37,152 bases of DNA from Thamnocephalis sphaerospora (lineage: Eukaryota > Zoopagomycota > Zoopagomycetes > Zoopagales > Sigmoideomycetaceae). The position numbers and the translations under genes are program-made. The stretch spans positions 1-37,152 of the forward strand of contig KZ992513.1 in the NCBI GenBank assembly GCA_003614735.1, written 5' to 3'. Shown here one piece after another: positions 1-10,876 of this stretch (positions are counted from its first letter, which is position 1; every line of letters starts with the position of its first letter). Under the pieces are notes generated by a model, which saw only the letters and a list, made by a program, of their open reading frames with translations, was not told the origin of the DNA and made no database searches.

Positions 1-3000
1 CCAAGGAGCAGGCGAATCGGTGGCTAGAAGAGTTTCAGAACACCGTGAGTGGCATGGGCTGCGGCGGGGCAGGTTCAGCGATAAACAAACGCGGGGTGCA
101 ACAGTGCTGACTTGGCGCATATATTGCAGGAAGCGGCCTGGAATATTGCCGACATACTGCTTCGCGACGGCACGGCCAACCTGGAAGCGCGCTTGTTTGC
201 GGCGCAGACCTTTAGGAAAAAGGTGGGTCTTGGGCACGCAACAGGCCGGGGACACGCCACCGCACTGCTCATGCGCGAAATGGCGCTCTTAGGTCACCTA
301 TGATCTTCACCAGCTAGATACGGCGGCGCGTCTGTCGCTGCGCGATTCGATGCTGGATCTGATGGCACAGTTCAAGTCGGGTCCGGCCGTGCTCGTCACG
401 CAGCTTTGTCTGGCTCTGTCGGCACTGGCCATGCAACTGCCGCAGTGGACGGGCGTGGTGCCGCAGATGATGAAGCTGTTTGGCGCGGATCCGCAGAGTG
501 CTACATGCTTGCTGGAGTTTTTGACGATATTACCCGAGGAAGTCAACGGCAATCATCGGATCCCTATTACGGTAGGGCAGACATGGTGACGTACAGGGTG
601 ACAGATGCATCAGACAGCTGATAACAGCGCATGCATGTGCGTACGCATGTCAGGACGACGAATTCGCCGAGCGGTCCCGCGAACTGCTAACGGACACGGC
701 ATCCGAGGTGTTTCATGCACTGCTTTTGTACATGCAGACGTCTGGTACGCGGACAAGCAAAGCTGGCCGGGCGTGCTGTGCAACGTAATGCACATGTACT
801 GACGATGAGTGGATGCGTGCATCGACACCTGCAGGCACCAATACAGCGCTGCAGAACCGGGTGTTCAAGTGTCTGCTGAGCTGGATTCGCTCCGGTGACA
901 TTCCTATCATGGAGATTTCCAACAGCCCGCTGTTGGACATGGTGTTTGGCGCTGTGCAGAACGACGAGCTGTTTGAAGTTGCGGTGGACCTGATCTGCGA
1001 GATCATCCACGAGACACGCGAGGTCGAAGAATGCATGCCGGTGATTGAGCAGATCTACCCCAAGCTGCTGGGATTGCGCCCCATGATTCCCGGTGCGGCC
1101 GACGACTCGGACCAGCTGCGTGGCCTCTGCCGGATGTTTACGGAGGCTGGTGAGGCTTATGTCACGCTGGTTGTCACGCACGTGGACGCTTTCCGCGGTA
1201 TCCTGGAGGGCGTGCTCGAGTGTATCACCATGCACGACCTGGACATTGTGAAGATGACGTTTAATTTCTGGTACTCGTTGACCCAGTGCCTGGACACGGA
1301 GCGTCACGAATCAGTGAAGCCGCGGTTCGTCGACGTGTTCCGCCGCCTGATCGAGCTCATTATTCAGCATCTGCACTACCCGGCCGACCTTTCCAACTGG
1401 CTTGCCGAAGAGCGCGACGAATTCCGCGACTTCCGCCATGAGATGGGCGATGTGCTCAAGGACTGCTGCGTGGTGCTAGGTGTCAAGGAGGCGCTTGCCA
1501 TTCCTTGCCACCAGCTCGAGGGATTGCTGGCCAACCCAGCGTCACCGTGGCAGAAGATTGAGGCGCCGCTCTTTTCTCTGCGCGCCATGGGCTCTGAGGT
1601 GCCGGTGAATGAGGCAGACATGATGCCGCGGATCATGTCGATGCTCTCTCAGCTGCCAGACCACCCTAAAATCCGCTATGCCGCCATTCTGGTGATTGCA
1701 CGCTACACACAGTGGACCAGCGAGCATCCGCAATTTATCGACTATCAGATGAATTTGATCTCTAATGGGTTCGACAACGACGACGTGGCTGCAGCCTCGG
1801 CAATGGCGCTCAAATATCTGTGCAAGGACTGCAACAAGGTAGGTCTGCGTGCAAACCTGATGTTCACAGGTGGTATGTCGTATTTGGCCACAAATCGCTC
1901 ATCGCGCGTGCGTGAACACTACTAGCTGTTGGTCTCCTACCTCGGCATGCTCCACCCGTTCTATGTCAATGCTAGCAAAACCCTCAACCGTGACGACCTG
2001 CTAGAAGTGACTGAGGCGCTATCCCACGTGATTGCAGCAGTGCCCTTGCCGGAGCTGCTCAAGATGCTGCAGACCTTCTGTCTTCCTGTCTGCCAGGAGC
2101 TTCACGCAGTGGCCAGCAAGCTTGGACAGACGACTGATAGCGAACTGCGCAAGGTGGCAGGTATGTGACGCTAGGCGATACTCTAACAGCCTAGCGCGGT
2201 GTCGTACCCAAGCTAACGGTGGACCTGCGGCTGAGCAGATTTGCTGGAGCAGCTAGCCGTGTTCCTTGGTGTGGTGTCGCCGGAAGTCCCGCCCGACCAG
2301 GTGCACCCGTGCCTCACGCTCGTCAAGGACCTGATGCCCATCTTTGACCAGCTGCAAACACACCACGGCGCAACCGCATCCATTTCGGAAGCGCTCTGCA
2401 AATGCTACACCGCATGCGCAGAAAGCTACGGCACACATTTCCGCCCCATGCTGCCACAGCTTATGGAGCGACTGGGCACCGCCTTTTCCGCCACCGGTCT
2501 GAGCTGCTACCTCTGGGTGGCGCGCAAGTGCATTCGGTCGCTGGATGGCGCGTCCGATACCGCTTCCATGGCTATGGCGTTTGTCCAAGCACTCAGTGGC
2601 GTCATGTTTTCCGCTGTGCAAAAGAAGCCGCAAGTCTCCCAGATTCCAGATGGCAAGTGGGCAGACATTGCTATGCGCGTGTGGCGACCTCCTGCTAACC
2701 TATTCACGCTACACGGCAACAACAGTGGTCGAAGAGTATTTCCGCTTGATGCTAGTGTTCCACCAGGACTATCCCACGGCATTGCTGCGGTCGCCCATGC
2801 TTAGCTCGGTATTCCAGTGTGCCATGGCGTGTCTTGCCGTGGGTCAGGCCTATCCGCTCATCGCAGTGCTAGACTTTATACGCGAGATTTTAGCCCGCGG
2901 ACTGCCGACCTCTGTGATTGCCGAGTTTACCCCAACGGACCGTGCGGCAGTGCATGCGCTGGTGCAGGAACACGGCAAGGCACTGGTCGCGCTGCTGATG

Positions 3001-3285
3001 GACGGCGCACTGCACAGCTTCCCGCGCGATATGGTGCAAGATGTGGCGATCATCTTGGAGATTACCGCCCAGCTGGTGCCTGGCGAGTGCACGGTCTGGG
3101 TGGCTGCGGAGATTGGCAAAATCCCTGACAGTCGCCTGGCGCCGGCGAAGCGCGATCGTTTCATGCAAGAGTACTCGAGCGCCATCCAAAACGAGACCTG
3201 GCGTCGACTGCGGCGTCTCCTGAACGACGTGGTCGCCTACTACTGGCGGCAAAACACGCGAGCGGGCGATGCGGCACGCGCGTAA
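1..3285 (+). CDS. MTR10: Mtr10/transportin-3 family nuclear import receptor (5' partial)
   Basis: Importin-beta family karyopherin of the Mtr10/TNPO3 branch, which carries SR-type and mRNA-binding proteins into the nucleus. Inferred exons: <1..44, 130..222, 293..571, 654..744, 835..1838, 1926..2160, 2239..2652, 2726..3285. All junctions keep frame and give about 905 residues; only a short N-terminus is missing, since Mtr10 proteins are about 930-970 residues. The visible start reads ANRWLEEFQNT, followed by AWNIADILL and LFAAQTF, the first HEAT repeats of this family. The C-terminal part (PDVVEEYFRLMLVF, TALLRSPML, VLDFIREIL) follows the TNPO3 arrangement closely. Intron 7 (2653..2725) begins GCAAGT, so it is a GC-AG intron; it is needed to restore the conserved PDVVEEYF junction and has a CTAAC branch site near 2696. 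Family identity is firm; exact splice sites are inferred. Confidence 0.9.
2653..2725 (+). other. GC-AG intron in MTR10
   Basis: The donor is G|GCAAGT and the acceptor is AACAG, with a CTAAC branch-like sequence about 26 nt upstream of the acceptor. Removing it joins IPD to VVEEYFRLML in frame, matching the family. No GT donor near here gives this junction. Confidence 0.75.
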
Positions 3286-3699
3286 GATGGTCACAGGCGC
3301 ATGGACACGCGACGCGACACTCCTACGCTTGCTTCCTCTTCTCTGTTGGTACGCATGAACACAGCCATCTCTTTATCTCTCCCTTCCAGTCGACGTGCTC
3401 GTCCGCTGGCGAACGCATGTGCGTAGCGTGGCGGTGTGCAGGCGTAGGTGTTGAAGCGCTAAAAGTAATAGTATACGAGGGTATGTCATGCATATTTTAC
3501 TGCGAGAATTCGGTATGCAGCGAGTGCAGCCGCGTGTACAAAGGAGGTCGGCGTGCTTGACTAGGCCAGTGAGCCGTGCGCAAATCGGTGCCGTGCCAGC
3601 ACATCAACATTAAACTCGCACACAGTATTTTCAGTGCCTGTGCATGTGTCCACATGTGGTTAGCTGTGCGCACCAGCAGCCCTGCGTCAGTCATCCCTG
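3286..3699. other. Convergent intergenic region
   Basis: Region between the stop of the Mtr10-like gene (+) and the stop of the WD40 gene (-). It probably holds the two 3' UTRs. I see no conserved coding frame and no RNA gene. Confidence 0.5.
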
Positions 3700-5222
3700 C
3701 TACTTGCCAACAAAAAGACATGTGCCACATGGTGAAAAATCCATACCAGCAATATGCTGGTCAGAGTTGGACGATACGGAAACCGCTTGGCGATCCTGGT
3801 AGGTACGTGCATCCACCACGCTAACATAGTTGACATGCTGTCAAGCGCATAAGCACCTTGCAGCATACTCTGTGCGTTTCAAAGGCTACATACCTCGCTA
3901 AACGCCAAAAGATCTACAGCGCCGGCCTGAGAGAATTTCACACAGCGTGCGGCACCGCGGACTCGCGACGGTTGCTGTATACCGGATGAATCACACCAAG
4001 CTACAACGTCAGTCACTGGTACACCCAGTGCTCACCTGCCATGTCCCGCCAGCGCACCTGTACGCAGGCAAAGCTTGCCAGGCGCTTGGAAGAACGAATG
4101 TCCCACACGCTCACTTGGCCATCCTGCGATGCAACTGCAAACTGATCGCCCGCTCGATTCCACGCTGTGCTGAATCCTGCATCCTCAGCACCTAGATGTG
4201 TACGCATGTTGGCACTGTCGCGTTGATTGCACTGTCGTGCCCATGCTGTGCACCAACCTTTTAGCGTTGATGTGTGGAAATAGCCGCCACTGCGCACGTC
4301 AAATATGAAGATTTCATCGCTATCGCCCACCGCCACCATTGTCTTGCTATCTGGACTGATAGTGGCTATGACATAATAATGAGCAAATCAAGCGTGCCTA
4401 ATTGCTGTTTAGTACACGGCTTACCATGGTTGACGGCCACGGGAAGCTGAACGGTTGCCACTTTATGCAGATCAGGCAGTGTAAATGCCTTGATTGTTTG
4501 GTCGTTGTTGCATACAACGATGCGATCTTGATCAAGATGGTGCGAAATGTATAGAGCATTGTTGATGGTGCCGCCGACCTGCGTGTCCATGGACCTTTTG
4601 CAGCTGTTAGCCAATCCACTTGGTTTATGGGCGCGTACTGTGGCCACGCATACCAGTTGCGGTCTAGCTCACGGATCGACAGCTGGCTACGTTGACCGCC
4701 AGCGGCAATGTAGCCGCACCTGAAAAAGTCACGATAAGGACGGGCATGCACCATCAGCCGATCACCCTTGTTAGCACAACTTACCCAATCGCAACGGACA
4801 CGGGCGAAAACGAAAGGTTCTTCATCGCACTGCTAGTCTGCAGCAAGCGCGGTGACGCAATCGTAAGCATTAAGCTCGCAGCGCGTCATTCTACGTGGCG
4901 CAGCGGATCGACGCCAGTCCTGTGTCAGGGGCCTACCTCCTCACAGTACGGATTGAACCGCAACACATTGGTCTGATTGACAAAGAAGAGCTCGTCGCGT
5001 GTAAACGGGCAGTGGAGCAAGTCTCGAAGTTGCCTGAGCACGGCGTATGTACGTTAGCAAGCGCGCAAGCGCGCGAGACCAGCTTATCGCGTACCAGTGC
5101 TGAATCGACAGTCGCAGCGAGTACTTGGTCTGCGTGGGGCTCAGAAGCGTTTGGCAGTCGCTTGCAGCGCACCGTGGTGAGAAGGACGCACTGTAGCCAG
5201 CGGGCCGGCCAACGTGTAGCAT
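3700..5222 (-). CDS. WD40-repeat protein, fungal DUF2415-like family
   Basis: WD40 beta-propeller protein of unknown cellular role. Inferred exons on the minus strand, in transcript order: 5222..5095, 5033..4937, 4837..4785, 4719..4654, 4594..4425, 4365..4258, 4191..4036, 3913..3894, 3837..3700. They join in frame to 311 residues. Recognisable blocks are YSLRLSIQHWQLRDLLHC, GYIAAGGQRSQLSIREL, NHATISPDSKTMVAVGDSDE, FAVASQDGQVSVWDIRSS and VSVVDARTYQDRQ. This order (QLRDLL start, AAGGQ.SQL repeat, VVDART block near the end) resembles fungal WD proteins annotated with DUF2415; that link is from memory. The start is the first ATG in frame. The 20-nt exon 8 is uncertain: a longer form (3894..3926) with donor 4024-4025 is also in frame. 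The C-terminus, ending LFVGK, may be slightly short for the family. Confidence 0.8.
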
Positions 5223-6181
5223 ACCTGATCCGGTCTGGTCGTGTCATGGCGTAAATATCAGTGGGCGTTGGCGGAAGAAAAGGCTATGGTCGACGAGCGA
5301 CGTGATAAATGCAGGAGCAAGCGCAGCGTGTGTGCTGGGCAAGGAGCGTGTGTTGTTGTCTAGTTTCCATGGACGGTGTGTGCTCGCTGGCGCTCCACGT
5401 TTCACTGGCAACCGTCACGGAGACACCACGCGACTGCACAGACAGCCGCCATTACGCAGCACGACAGCGCCAGGCGATCATTGACTGCATCTCTGCCATG
5501 CGTGACTGTGTATCATTGATGACATCATTGGACACCGGCACTGATCTGGTATAGGTTTTGGATGCCCAAGGGCCACTGGCTTTAATACCCGCAGGTCTGC
5601 AAGACGCCGATGATAGCGCGGTTGGGCGGTGGAAACAAGCGTATGGCAGCATCGGGTAGCTATGGTGCACATCAACCATCAGTGGACGGCGATGCACGGT
5701 GCGTGGCCAAAGCGCAATGCCAAACATGCCACTCGCACCCCACCCACGCTACCAAGCCTAAACAGGTGACTGTAGATGCGCAGTCTAGCACTATACAGGG
5801 ATACGCTGTATGGCTGACAGGTGGTGCCTGGATAGACAGCCCAAAGCGTGGTGCAGTTGGAATGAAGCGTCTAGGTGCAGTGGCCAGTGCTCGGAAATGG
5901 AAGCACGCGGAAGGCTAGAGAAAAGACGCGTCGCCGGAAGCACCCGAATGCCAGTTTTCTTTTTCTTTCCACGCCACATCTCCGATCGGCATTGTGCTAT
6001 TTCTATGACAGCGCGCCGCACGTCTCACGCACACCCGCGCTCACCTCTTGTTCCTGTTCGTCGTCTCACGGCCGCTGCCCACGCACGCACGCACGCATTT
6101 CTTTACGTTTCCTATCTCTGTACACTGGTGTAGAGACAACCCGAGACGTGCCTGACCCGTGCAAGCTCACTCACCAGCACC
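5223..6181. other. Divergent promoter region WD40 / mtHsp70
   Basis: About 960 bp between two divergently transcribed starts, the largest gap in the window. It contains C/T-rich stretches (about 5953-5970) and a short CGCA repeat (about 6079-6099) just upstream of the Hsp70 start. I found no convincing heat-shock element array by eye. A minus-strand open frame at 5452..5727 is listed separately as a weak candidate gene. Confidence 0.5.
5452..5727 (-). CDS. Candidate small hypothetical protein (weak)
   Basis: A 91-codon open frame starting with ATG on the minus strand. Its second half (GPWASKTYTRSVPVSNDVIN followed by DTQSRMAEMQSMIAW) looks more protein-like than the usual shadow frames: mixed polar composition, a possible amphipathic helix, and a CAG acceptor-like site just before it (about 5600). 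I do not recognise a family. It could be the last exon of a small gene, or chance. There is no support beyond composition. Confidence 0.2.
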   Translation of the reverse strand: MFGIALWPRTVHRRPLMVDVHHSYPMLPYACFHRPTALSSASCRPAGIKASGPWASKTYTRSVPVSNDVINDTQSRMAEMQSMIAWRCRAA

Positions 6182-7002
6182 ATGTTCACTCAGCTGCTTG
6201 CCCGTCCGGCCATGGGCGCCGGCCTGCGCACGACCGCTGCGCGTTCGGTAAGCAACATGCCGTCCGCGATCGGACGCGCCTGCATCACCTGCGTCTACCG
6301 CTGACACCGGCGCTTCCCTGCCACGCTTGCTAGGCTTTCCGCTATACTCCGGCCGTTGCCAACATGATTGCTCGTCATGAGAGGTAAGATTACGACTGTG
6401 GTTGTCGTTGCTGCTGCTGCTGCGGCGGCGGCGGCGGCGGCCAATGTTCCCTTAATGGCTGTGCCTGCACGGGTCGTCTAGGAATGCAGCGGCTTGCGCG
6501 CCACTTACCCGATACCTATTGGTCTTGCTAACATGCGCATTAAATGCACACCCGCAGCTCCAACTCCAAGGTGCAGGGCGCCGTGATCGGTATCGATCTT
6601 GGCACCACCAACTCGTGCGTCGCCGTCATGGAGGGCAAGACCCCGCGCGTCATCGAGAACTCGGAGGGTGGCCGCACCACGCCGTCCGTGATTGCGTTCA
6701 CCAAGGAGGGTGAGCGCCTGGTGGGCGTGCCGGCCAAGCGCCAGGCGGTCGTCAACCCGGAGAACACGCTGTTCGCCACCAAGCGTCTCATTGGTCGCCG
6801 CTTCGAGGACGCCGAGGTCAAGAAGGATCTGTCCAGCGTGCCGTTCAAGATTGTGCCGCACACCAACGGTGACGCCTGGGTCGAGGCCCACGGCAAGAAG
6901 TACAGCCCGTCGCAGATGGGTGCCTTTGTTGTCGGCAAGATGAAGGAGACCGCCGAGGCTTACCTGGGCAAGACCGTGAAGAACGCCGTCGTCACCGTGC
7001 CG

Positions 7003-7043
<41 letters not shown>

Positions 7044-8493
7044 TGGCCAGATTGCCGGTCTTAATGTGCTGCGTGTCATCAACGAGCCAACTGCTGCTGC
7101 GCTCGCCTACGGCCTGGATAAGATGGACGACAAGGTTATCGCCGTGTACGATCTTGGCGGTGGTACCTTTGATATCTCCGTGCTGGAGATCCAGAAGGGC
7201 GTCTTTGAAGTGAAGAGCACCAACGGTGACACCCATCTGGGTGGTGAGGACTTTGACATTGTTCTGGTGCGCCGCATTGTCGAGGACTTCCAGAAGCAGG
7301 AGGGCATCGATCTGTCCAAGGACCGCATGGCGGTGCAGCGTATCCGTGAGGCTGCTGAGAAGGCCAAGATTGAGCTGTCGTCGACGGTCCAAACCGACAT
7401 CAACCTGCCGTACATCACCGCCGACGCGTCCGGCCCCAAGCACATCAACATGAAGCTGTCGCGTGCCAACTACGAGTCGCTTGTCAAGCCGCTGGTTGAC
7501 CGCACCATCGACCCGTGCAAGAAGGCCATGAAGGATGCCGGCGTGTCTGGCAAGGACATCAACGAGGTCATCCTGGTCGGCGGTATGTCGCGCATGCCCA
7601 AGGTCATGGAGACCGTCAAGTCGCTGTTTGGCCGTGACCCGACCAAGAGCGTCAACCCGGATGAGGCTGTCGCCATTGGTGCCGCCATTCAGGGTGGTGT
7701 GCTGGCCGGTGAGGTCACCAGCGTTCTGCTGCTGGATGTCACTCCGCTGTCGCTCGGTATCGAGACCCTTGGTGGCGTGTTCACCCGTCTGATCAACCGC
7801 AACACCACCATCCCGACCAAGAAGTCGCAGGTCTTCTCGACCGCCGCCGATGGCCAGACGGCCGTGGAGATCAAGGTGTTCCAGGGCGAGCGCGAGCTGG
7901 TTCGCGACAACAAGCTGCTGGGCAACTTCCAGCTTACTGGCATCCCGCCCGCACCCAAGGGCGTGCCGCAGGTTGAGGTCACCTTCGACATTGACGCCGA
8001 CGGTATTGTGAACGTTGGCGCCAAGGACAAGGCCACCAACAAGGACCAGTCCATCACCATTGCCGCGTCGTCTGGCCTCACCAAGGACGAGATCGCCGAC
8101 ATGATCTCGATGGCCGAGGAGCACGCCGATGCCGATCGCATTCGCAAGGAGTCGATTGAGGCCTCCAACCACGCCGACTCGATCATCCACGACACGGAGA
8201 AGGCCATGGGCGAGTTCAAGGACCAGCTTGACCGCGCCGAGGCTGAGAAGATCAAGCAGCAGATCAGCGAGCTGCGCGAGATGACGGCCAAGGCCCAGGC
8301 TGGCGATGCCGAGATCAAGCCGGACGATCTGCGCGCCAAGGCTGGCGAGGTGCAGCAGGCTAGCCTGAAGCTCTTCGAGATGGTGTACAAGAACCGTGCT
8401 GCTCAGAACGAGCCGTCGTCGTCGTCGTCGTCGTCGTCGTCATCTTCGGATGCCAAGGATGCCGAGTACAACGACGTGAACGAGAAGAAATAA
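6182..8493 (+). CDS. SSC1: Mitochondrial Hsp70 (SSC1/mortalin, DnaK type)
   Basis: Matrix Hsp70 chaperone that drives protein import and folding with Tim44, Mge1 and J-proteins. Exons 6182..6247, 6334..6383 and 6558..8493 give 683 residues. Exons 1 and 2 encode a Ser/Arg/Ala-rich presequence ([11 protein letters not shown], then IARHERSS), and exon 3 starts at SNSKVQG just before the nucleotide-binding domain. Hsp70 signatures: [10 protein letters not shown] near residue 50, [48 protein letters not shown], and the linker region [18 protein letters not shown]. The last about 25 residues carry a run of 12 serines coded mainly by TCG before an acidic/basic tail ([11 protein letters not shown]); the serine run is unusual for this family. 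Codon use is strongly C/G-ending, as expected for high expression. Intron 2 contains a GCT/GCG triplet repeat. Confidence 0.97.
6407..6442 (+). repeat. GCT/GCG triplet repeat inside Hsp70 intron 2
   Basis: A run of GCT triplets passes into GCG triplets, about 12 units in all. It is intronic, so it has no coding effect in the spliced mRNA. Confidence 0.9.
8414..8447 (+). repeat. TCG triplet tract coding poly-serine in mtHsp70
   Basis: Tandem TCG codons, ending TCA TCT TCG, encode the 12-serine run near the C-terminus of the mitochondrial Hsp70. Confidence 0.9.
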
Positions 8494-8793
8494 GCCGCAC
8501 CAACGCTCGTCGTAGGATCTCTAGCCGGTTTGCGCCATTTCGCGCTGTGCACGCTCTCTGCGTCGTCGACTATCCCTTCTTTCATGTCCGCTATTCCTCG
8601 TTTCCTCCCATCCTCGCTTCTTTACAGACAAGATAGTGCGCGGCTGTAGAGACACGCTACATGTGCATCATCGCATGGACTGGAGCTGCCGTGCGCTCGT
8701 TTGTACTTTGCTTTATGACGGCCATTAAAAAAGAATTATGGTTGCCACCGGTTAACATTTGTCCACTAATGCTGCTGCCCTGTGCCGGATAAG
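8494..8793. other. Convergent intergenic region
   Basis: 3' ends of the mtHsp70 (+) and enoyl-CoA hydratase (-) genes. An ATTAAAA sequence near 8725 could serve as the Hsp70 polyadenylation signal. Nothing else is visible. Confidence 0.4.
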
Positions 8794-9636
8794 CTACAAT
8801 TTGCTCTTGGGCAAACCACGCGTGACGAATGCGCTCCAGTCGGGACGACGCTTGGCCATAAACTCGCCGATGCCATAGGCAGCCTCTTTGGACTGCAACA
8901 TGCGACTAAAGACACTGCGCACAGCGGCAAGTGCGTCGGTCGTTACTGCTGTTTCCCCACTGGGCAGGCCGCCGCCCTGCACAGCCACCAGTCGCTTCAC
9001 GTCAGCCATGGCCTGGGGTGCGTTACCGCATAGCATATGGGTGTACTCAGCCACCGCTGCATCCAGCGCCTTTTCATCGGCTACGGCGCTCGTCAGAAAG
9101 CCCGGCCAGTGATCGGCGGCGTCGGCGACAGTGACTCGTTCCGCGGTAAGCATTAGCTGGCGTGCCCGCATCGGGCCCAGATCCGGCACAATGTAGCGCG
9201 AGATGACTGCCGGCACCAGGCCGCGCTCCACCTCAGCCAGACGAAAGTAGACGCCCGTAGAGCGTGGCGCTAGGCGGATATCGGCACAGAATACCAGGCC
9301 AACGCCACCGCCCACCGCTGGACCGTTCACGCGTGCTATCACTGGTTTGGGACAGTGACGCACCGCATCAAACATGCGCAGTGCAGCATCCACAGGATCC
9401 ACCGCTGCGTCCGGCCTGCTGCCAGTCTGTGCCAGGTCCATGCCCGTGCAAAAGTAGCGTCCAGCACCTGTAAGCACCACAGCACGCACCACCGGGTCCG
9501 CCACTGCCTGTTCAAACGCCTGAATCAACTCATCTCGCATGCGTGGTGAGATGGCATTGCCACGCTGCGGCCGATTCAGCGTCACAGTGGCTATATCGGC
9601 CGAAACCGCGTAGATAATGTCATTGTAGGCTGACAT
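8794..9636 (-). CDS. Enoyl-CoA hydratase/isomerase, LiuC/AtuE-like, with C-terminal SKL
   Basis: Single-exon crotonase-family protein of 280 residues. Motifs in order: TLNRPQRGNAIS, VVLTGAGRYFCTGMDL, CoA-pocket NGPAVGGGVGLVFCADIRLA, and FRLAEVERGLVPAVISRYIV. The GLVPAVIS block resembles bacterial LiuC (methylglutaconyl-CoA hydratase) and AtuE (isohexenylglutaconyl-CoA hydratase) more than mitochondrial ECHS1; that subfamily placement is from memory. The protein ends KSKL, so the last three residues SKL are a canonical peroxisomal PTS1 signal. The ATG at 9636 begins at MSAYND; the open frame continues upstream but only to a GTG, so no N-terminal presequence is supported. The expected location is the peroxisome, in fatty-acid or branched-chain acyl-CoA breakdown. 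The NAT3 stop lies 127 bp upstream of this start. Confidence 0.88.
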   Translation of the reverse strand: MSAYNDIIYAVSADIATVTLNRPQRGNAISPRMRDELIQAFEQAVADPVVRAVVLTGAGRYFCTGMDLAQTGSRPDAAVDPVDAALRMFDAVRHCPKPVIARVNGPAVGGGVGLVFCADIRLAPRSTGVYFRLAEVERGLVPAVISRYIVPDLGPMRARQLMLTAERVTVADAADHWPGFLTSAVADEKALDAAVAEYTHMLCGNAPQAMADVKRLVAVQGGGLPSGETAVTTDALAAVRSVFSRMLQSKEAAYGIGEFMAKRRPDWSAFVTRGLPKSKL

Positions 9637-9763
9637 GGTGGCAGTAGTAGTCGAAGAATGAGTGGTTGGGGCGGCGCGGCGCTTGTCTGCCGACGTACAG
9701 CGTCTACGTGCGCACCACACGTGACGCGTCGTCGCTGCTCTTTATTGTATGATGTCAAGTGCG

Positions 9764-10632
9764 CTAGAAAAAGATGCAGTCCTCTGGTCGCACCGGATGC
9801 TTGAGCGGAATAACGCTCTCTTTTTTAACATCGCGCTTCAACGCCTTGCGCATGTCTGTGCAGCGCGGTTAGCAACAGTTGTGCCACAGCATCCGCGCTG
9901 CTTGCACTCACCGAATGCATCTTCATCGGGTCCATCGATGCCGCTGTAGTATTCCAGAACACGCCGATATACCACGTAGCCAAACTTTTCGTACATCTTG
10001 ATCGCTGCACTGTTGGATACACGCACAAACAGATCGACAAAGTAGCCATCGCATCTAGTTGCGGCCGATCGTTTGTTAGCAAGCGCACTCGCCTAGCACA
10101 CTCGTACTGCGCAACACGTACACGTTCTCAGAAATATCCTCAAGAATGTCCATCAATCGACCAGCCAGGCCAACACGCCGATACTCGGGCGCCACCGTCA
10201 CCGCTGTTACGTGACCGTGCCATTCTTTGCCGCGACCTTCCGTCTTGCCCATAACTAGTGTACACGCAGGAATGTGAGCCGCGTGTATGCTGCAACCATG
10301 CGGATGGCCACATTGTACGCGCGTGCATGCTTACTGTAGCCTTCGATGGTGCCATCGGGTGCCTCTGCCGCGTAAAAGAGGTTAGGCCAGCGCGCGAGAT
10401 ACTGAAGATAGAAGGAAATGTTGTACTATAGCACCTGTCGGCGATAAGCATACATGCTTGGCATGGACGCGCTCTACCACGCATTACCGTCTCTGTGTAG
10501 TAGTCCAGATTGCTGGACAAGACCGTGCGTGCGTTAACAAGTGCTACAGCGCATTCTGCCTGTCGCTACCAATACCTACACGTTGTTGAATTTAAACAGA
10601 TCCGTAGCACGGAAGCGCCGAACGCTCGTCAT
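9764..10632 (-). CDS. NAT3: N-terminal acetyltransferase B catalytic subunit (Nat3/Naa20)
   Basis: GNAT-fold enzyme that acetylates nascent proteins starting Met-Asp/Glu/Asn/Gln, in the ribosome-bound NatB complex with Mdm20/Naa25. Exons in transcript order: 10632..10580, 10512..10488, 10425..10335, 10254..10122, 10054..9912, 9855..9764. The product is 178 residues, the same length as human Naa20. Blocks are MTSVRRFRATDLFKFNNVNL, TETYNISFYLQYLARWP, EGYIMGKTEG, WHGHVTAVTVAPEYRRVG (acetyl-CoA loop RRVGLA), YFVDLFVRVSNSAAIKMYEK, EYYSGIDGPDEDAF and the conserved tail HPVRPED. Five introns of 56-80 nt. Every junction is supported by the family alignment, so this is one of the best resolved models in the window. 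Confidence 0.95.
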
Positions 10633-10876
10633 GGTTGTGAAAACGACGGGACACAGCAATGACCGACTGGTCTGGCACGGTAGAAAAGCAAAAGGGTGTG
10701 GATAGCAGTGGCACAGGGCAACCAGCAGACGAAAAAGACCAAGCGGCCATCTCCATCGCAGCCACTTTAGGCGCAGACGAGTTGTTTATTCAATGCATCG
10801 CCCAGCGCGCATCCATTGCCACGCGTTTAGCGACGGATGGAGAGGGCGCACGAAGAAGAAGGGACGCGCATACACG

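Noticed and set aside
6505..8190. A 561-codon open frame antisense to mtHsp70
   Set aside because: It mirrors the strongly GC-biased third positions of the Hsp70 gene. Its translation is His/Leu/Asp/Gly-rich with no family features. Such antisense frames are common opposite highly expressed GC-rich genes.
8794..9720. N-terminally extended enoyl-CoA hydratase with an Arg-rich leader, suggesting dual mitochondrial/peroxisomal targeting
   Set aside because: The extension starts at a GTG, not an ATG, and no in-frame ATG lies upstream of 9636, so the leader is not supported.
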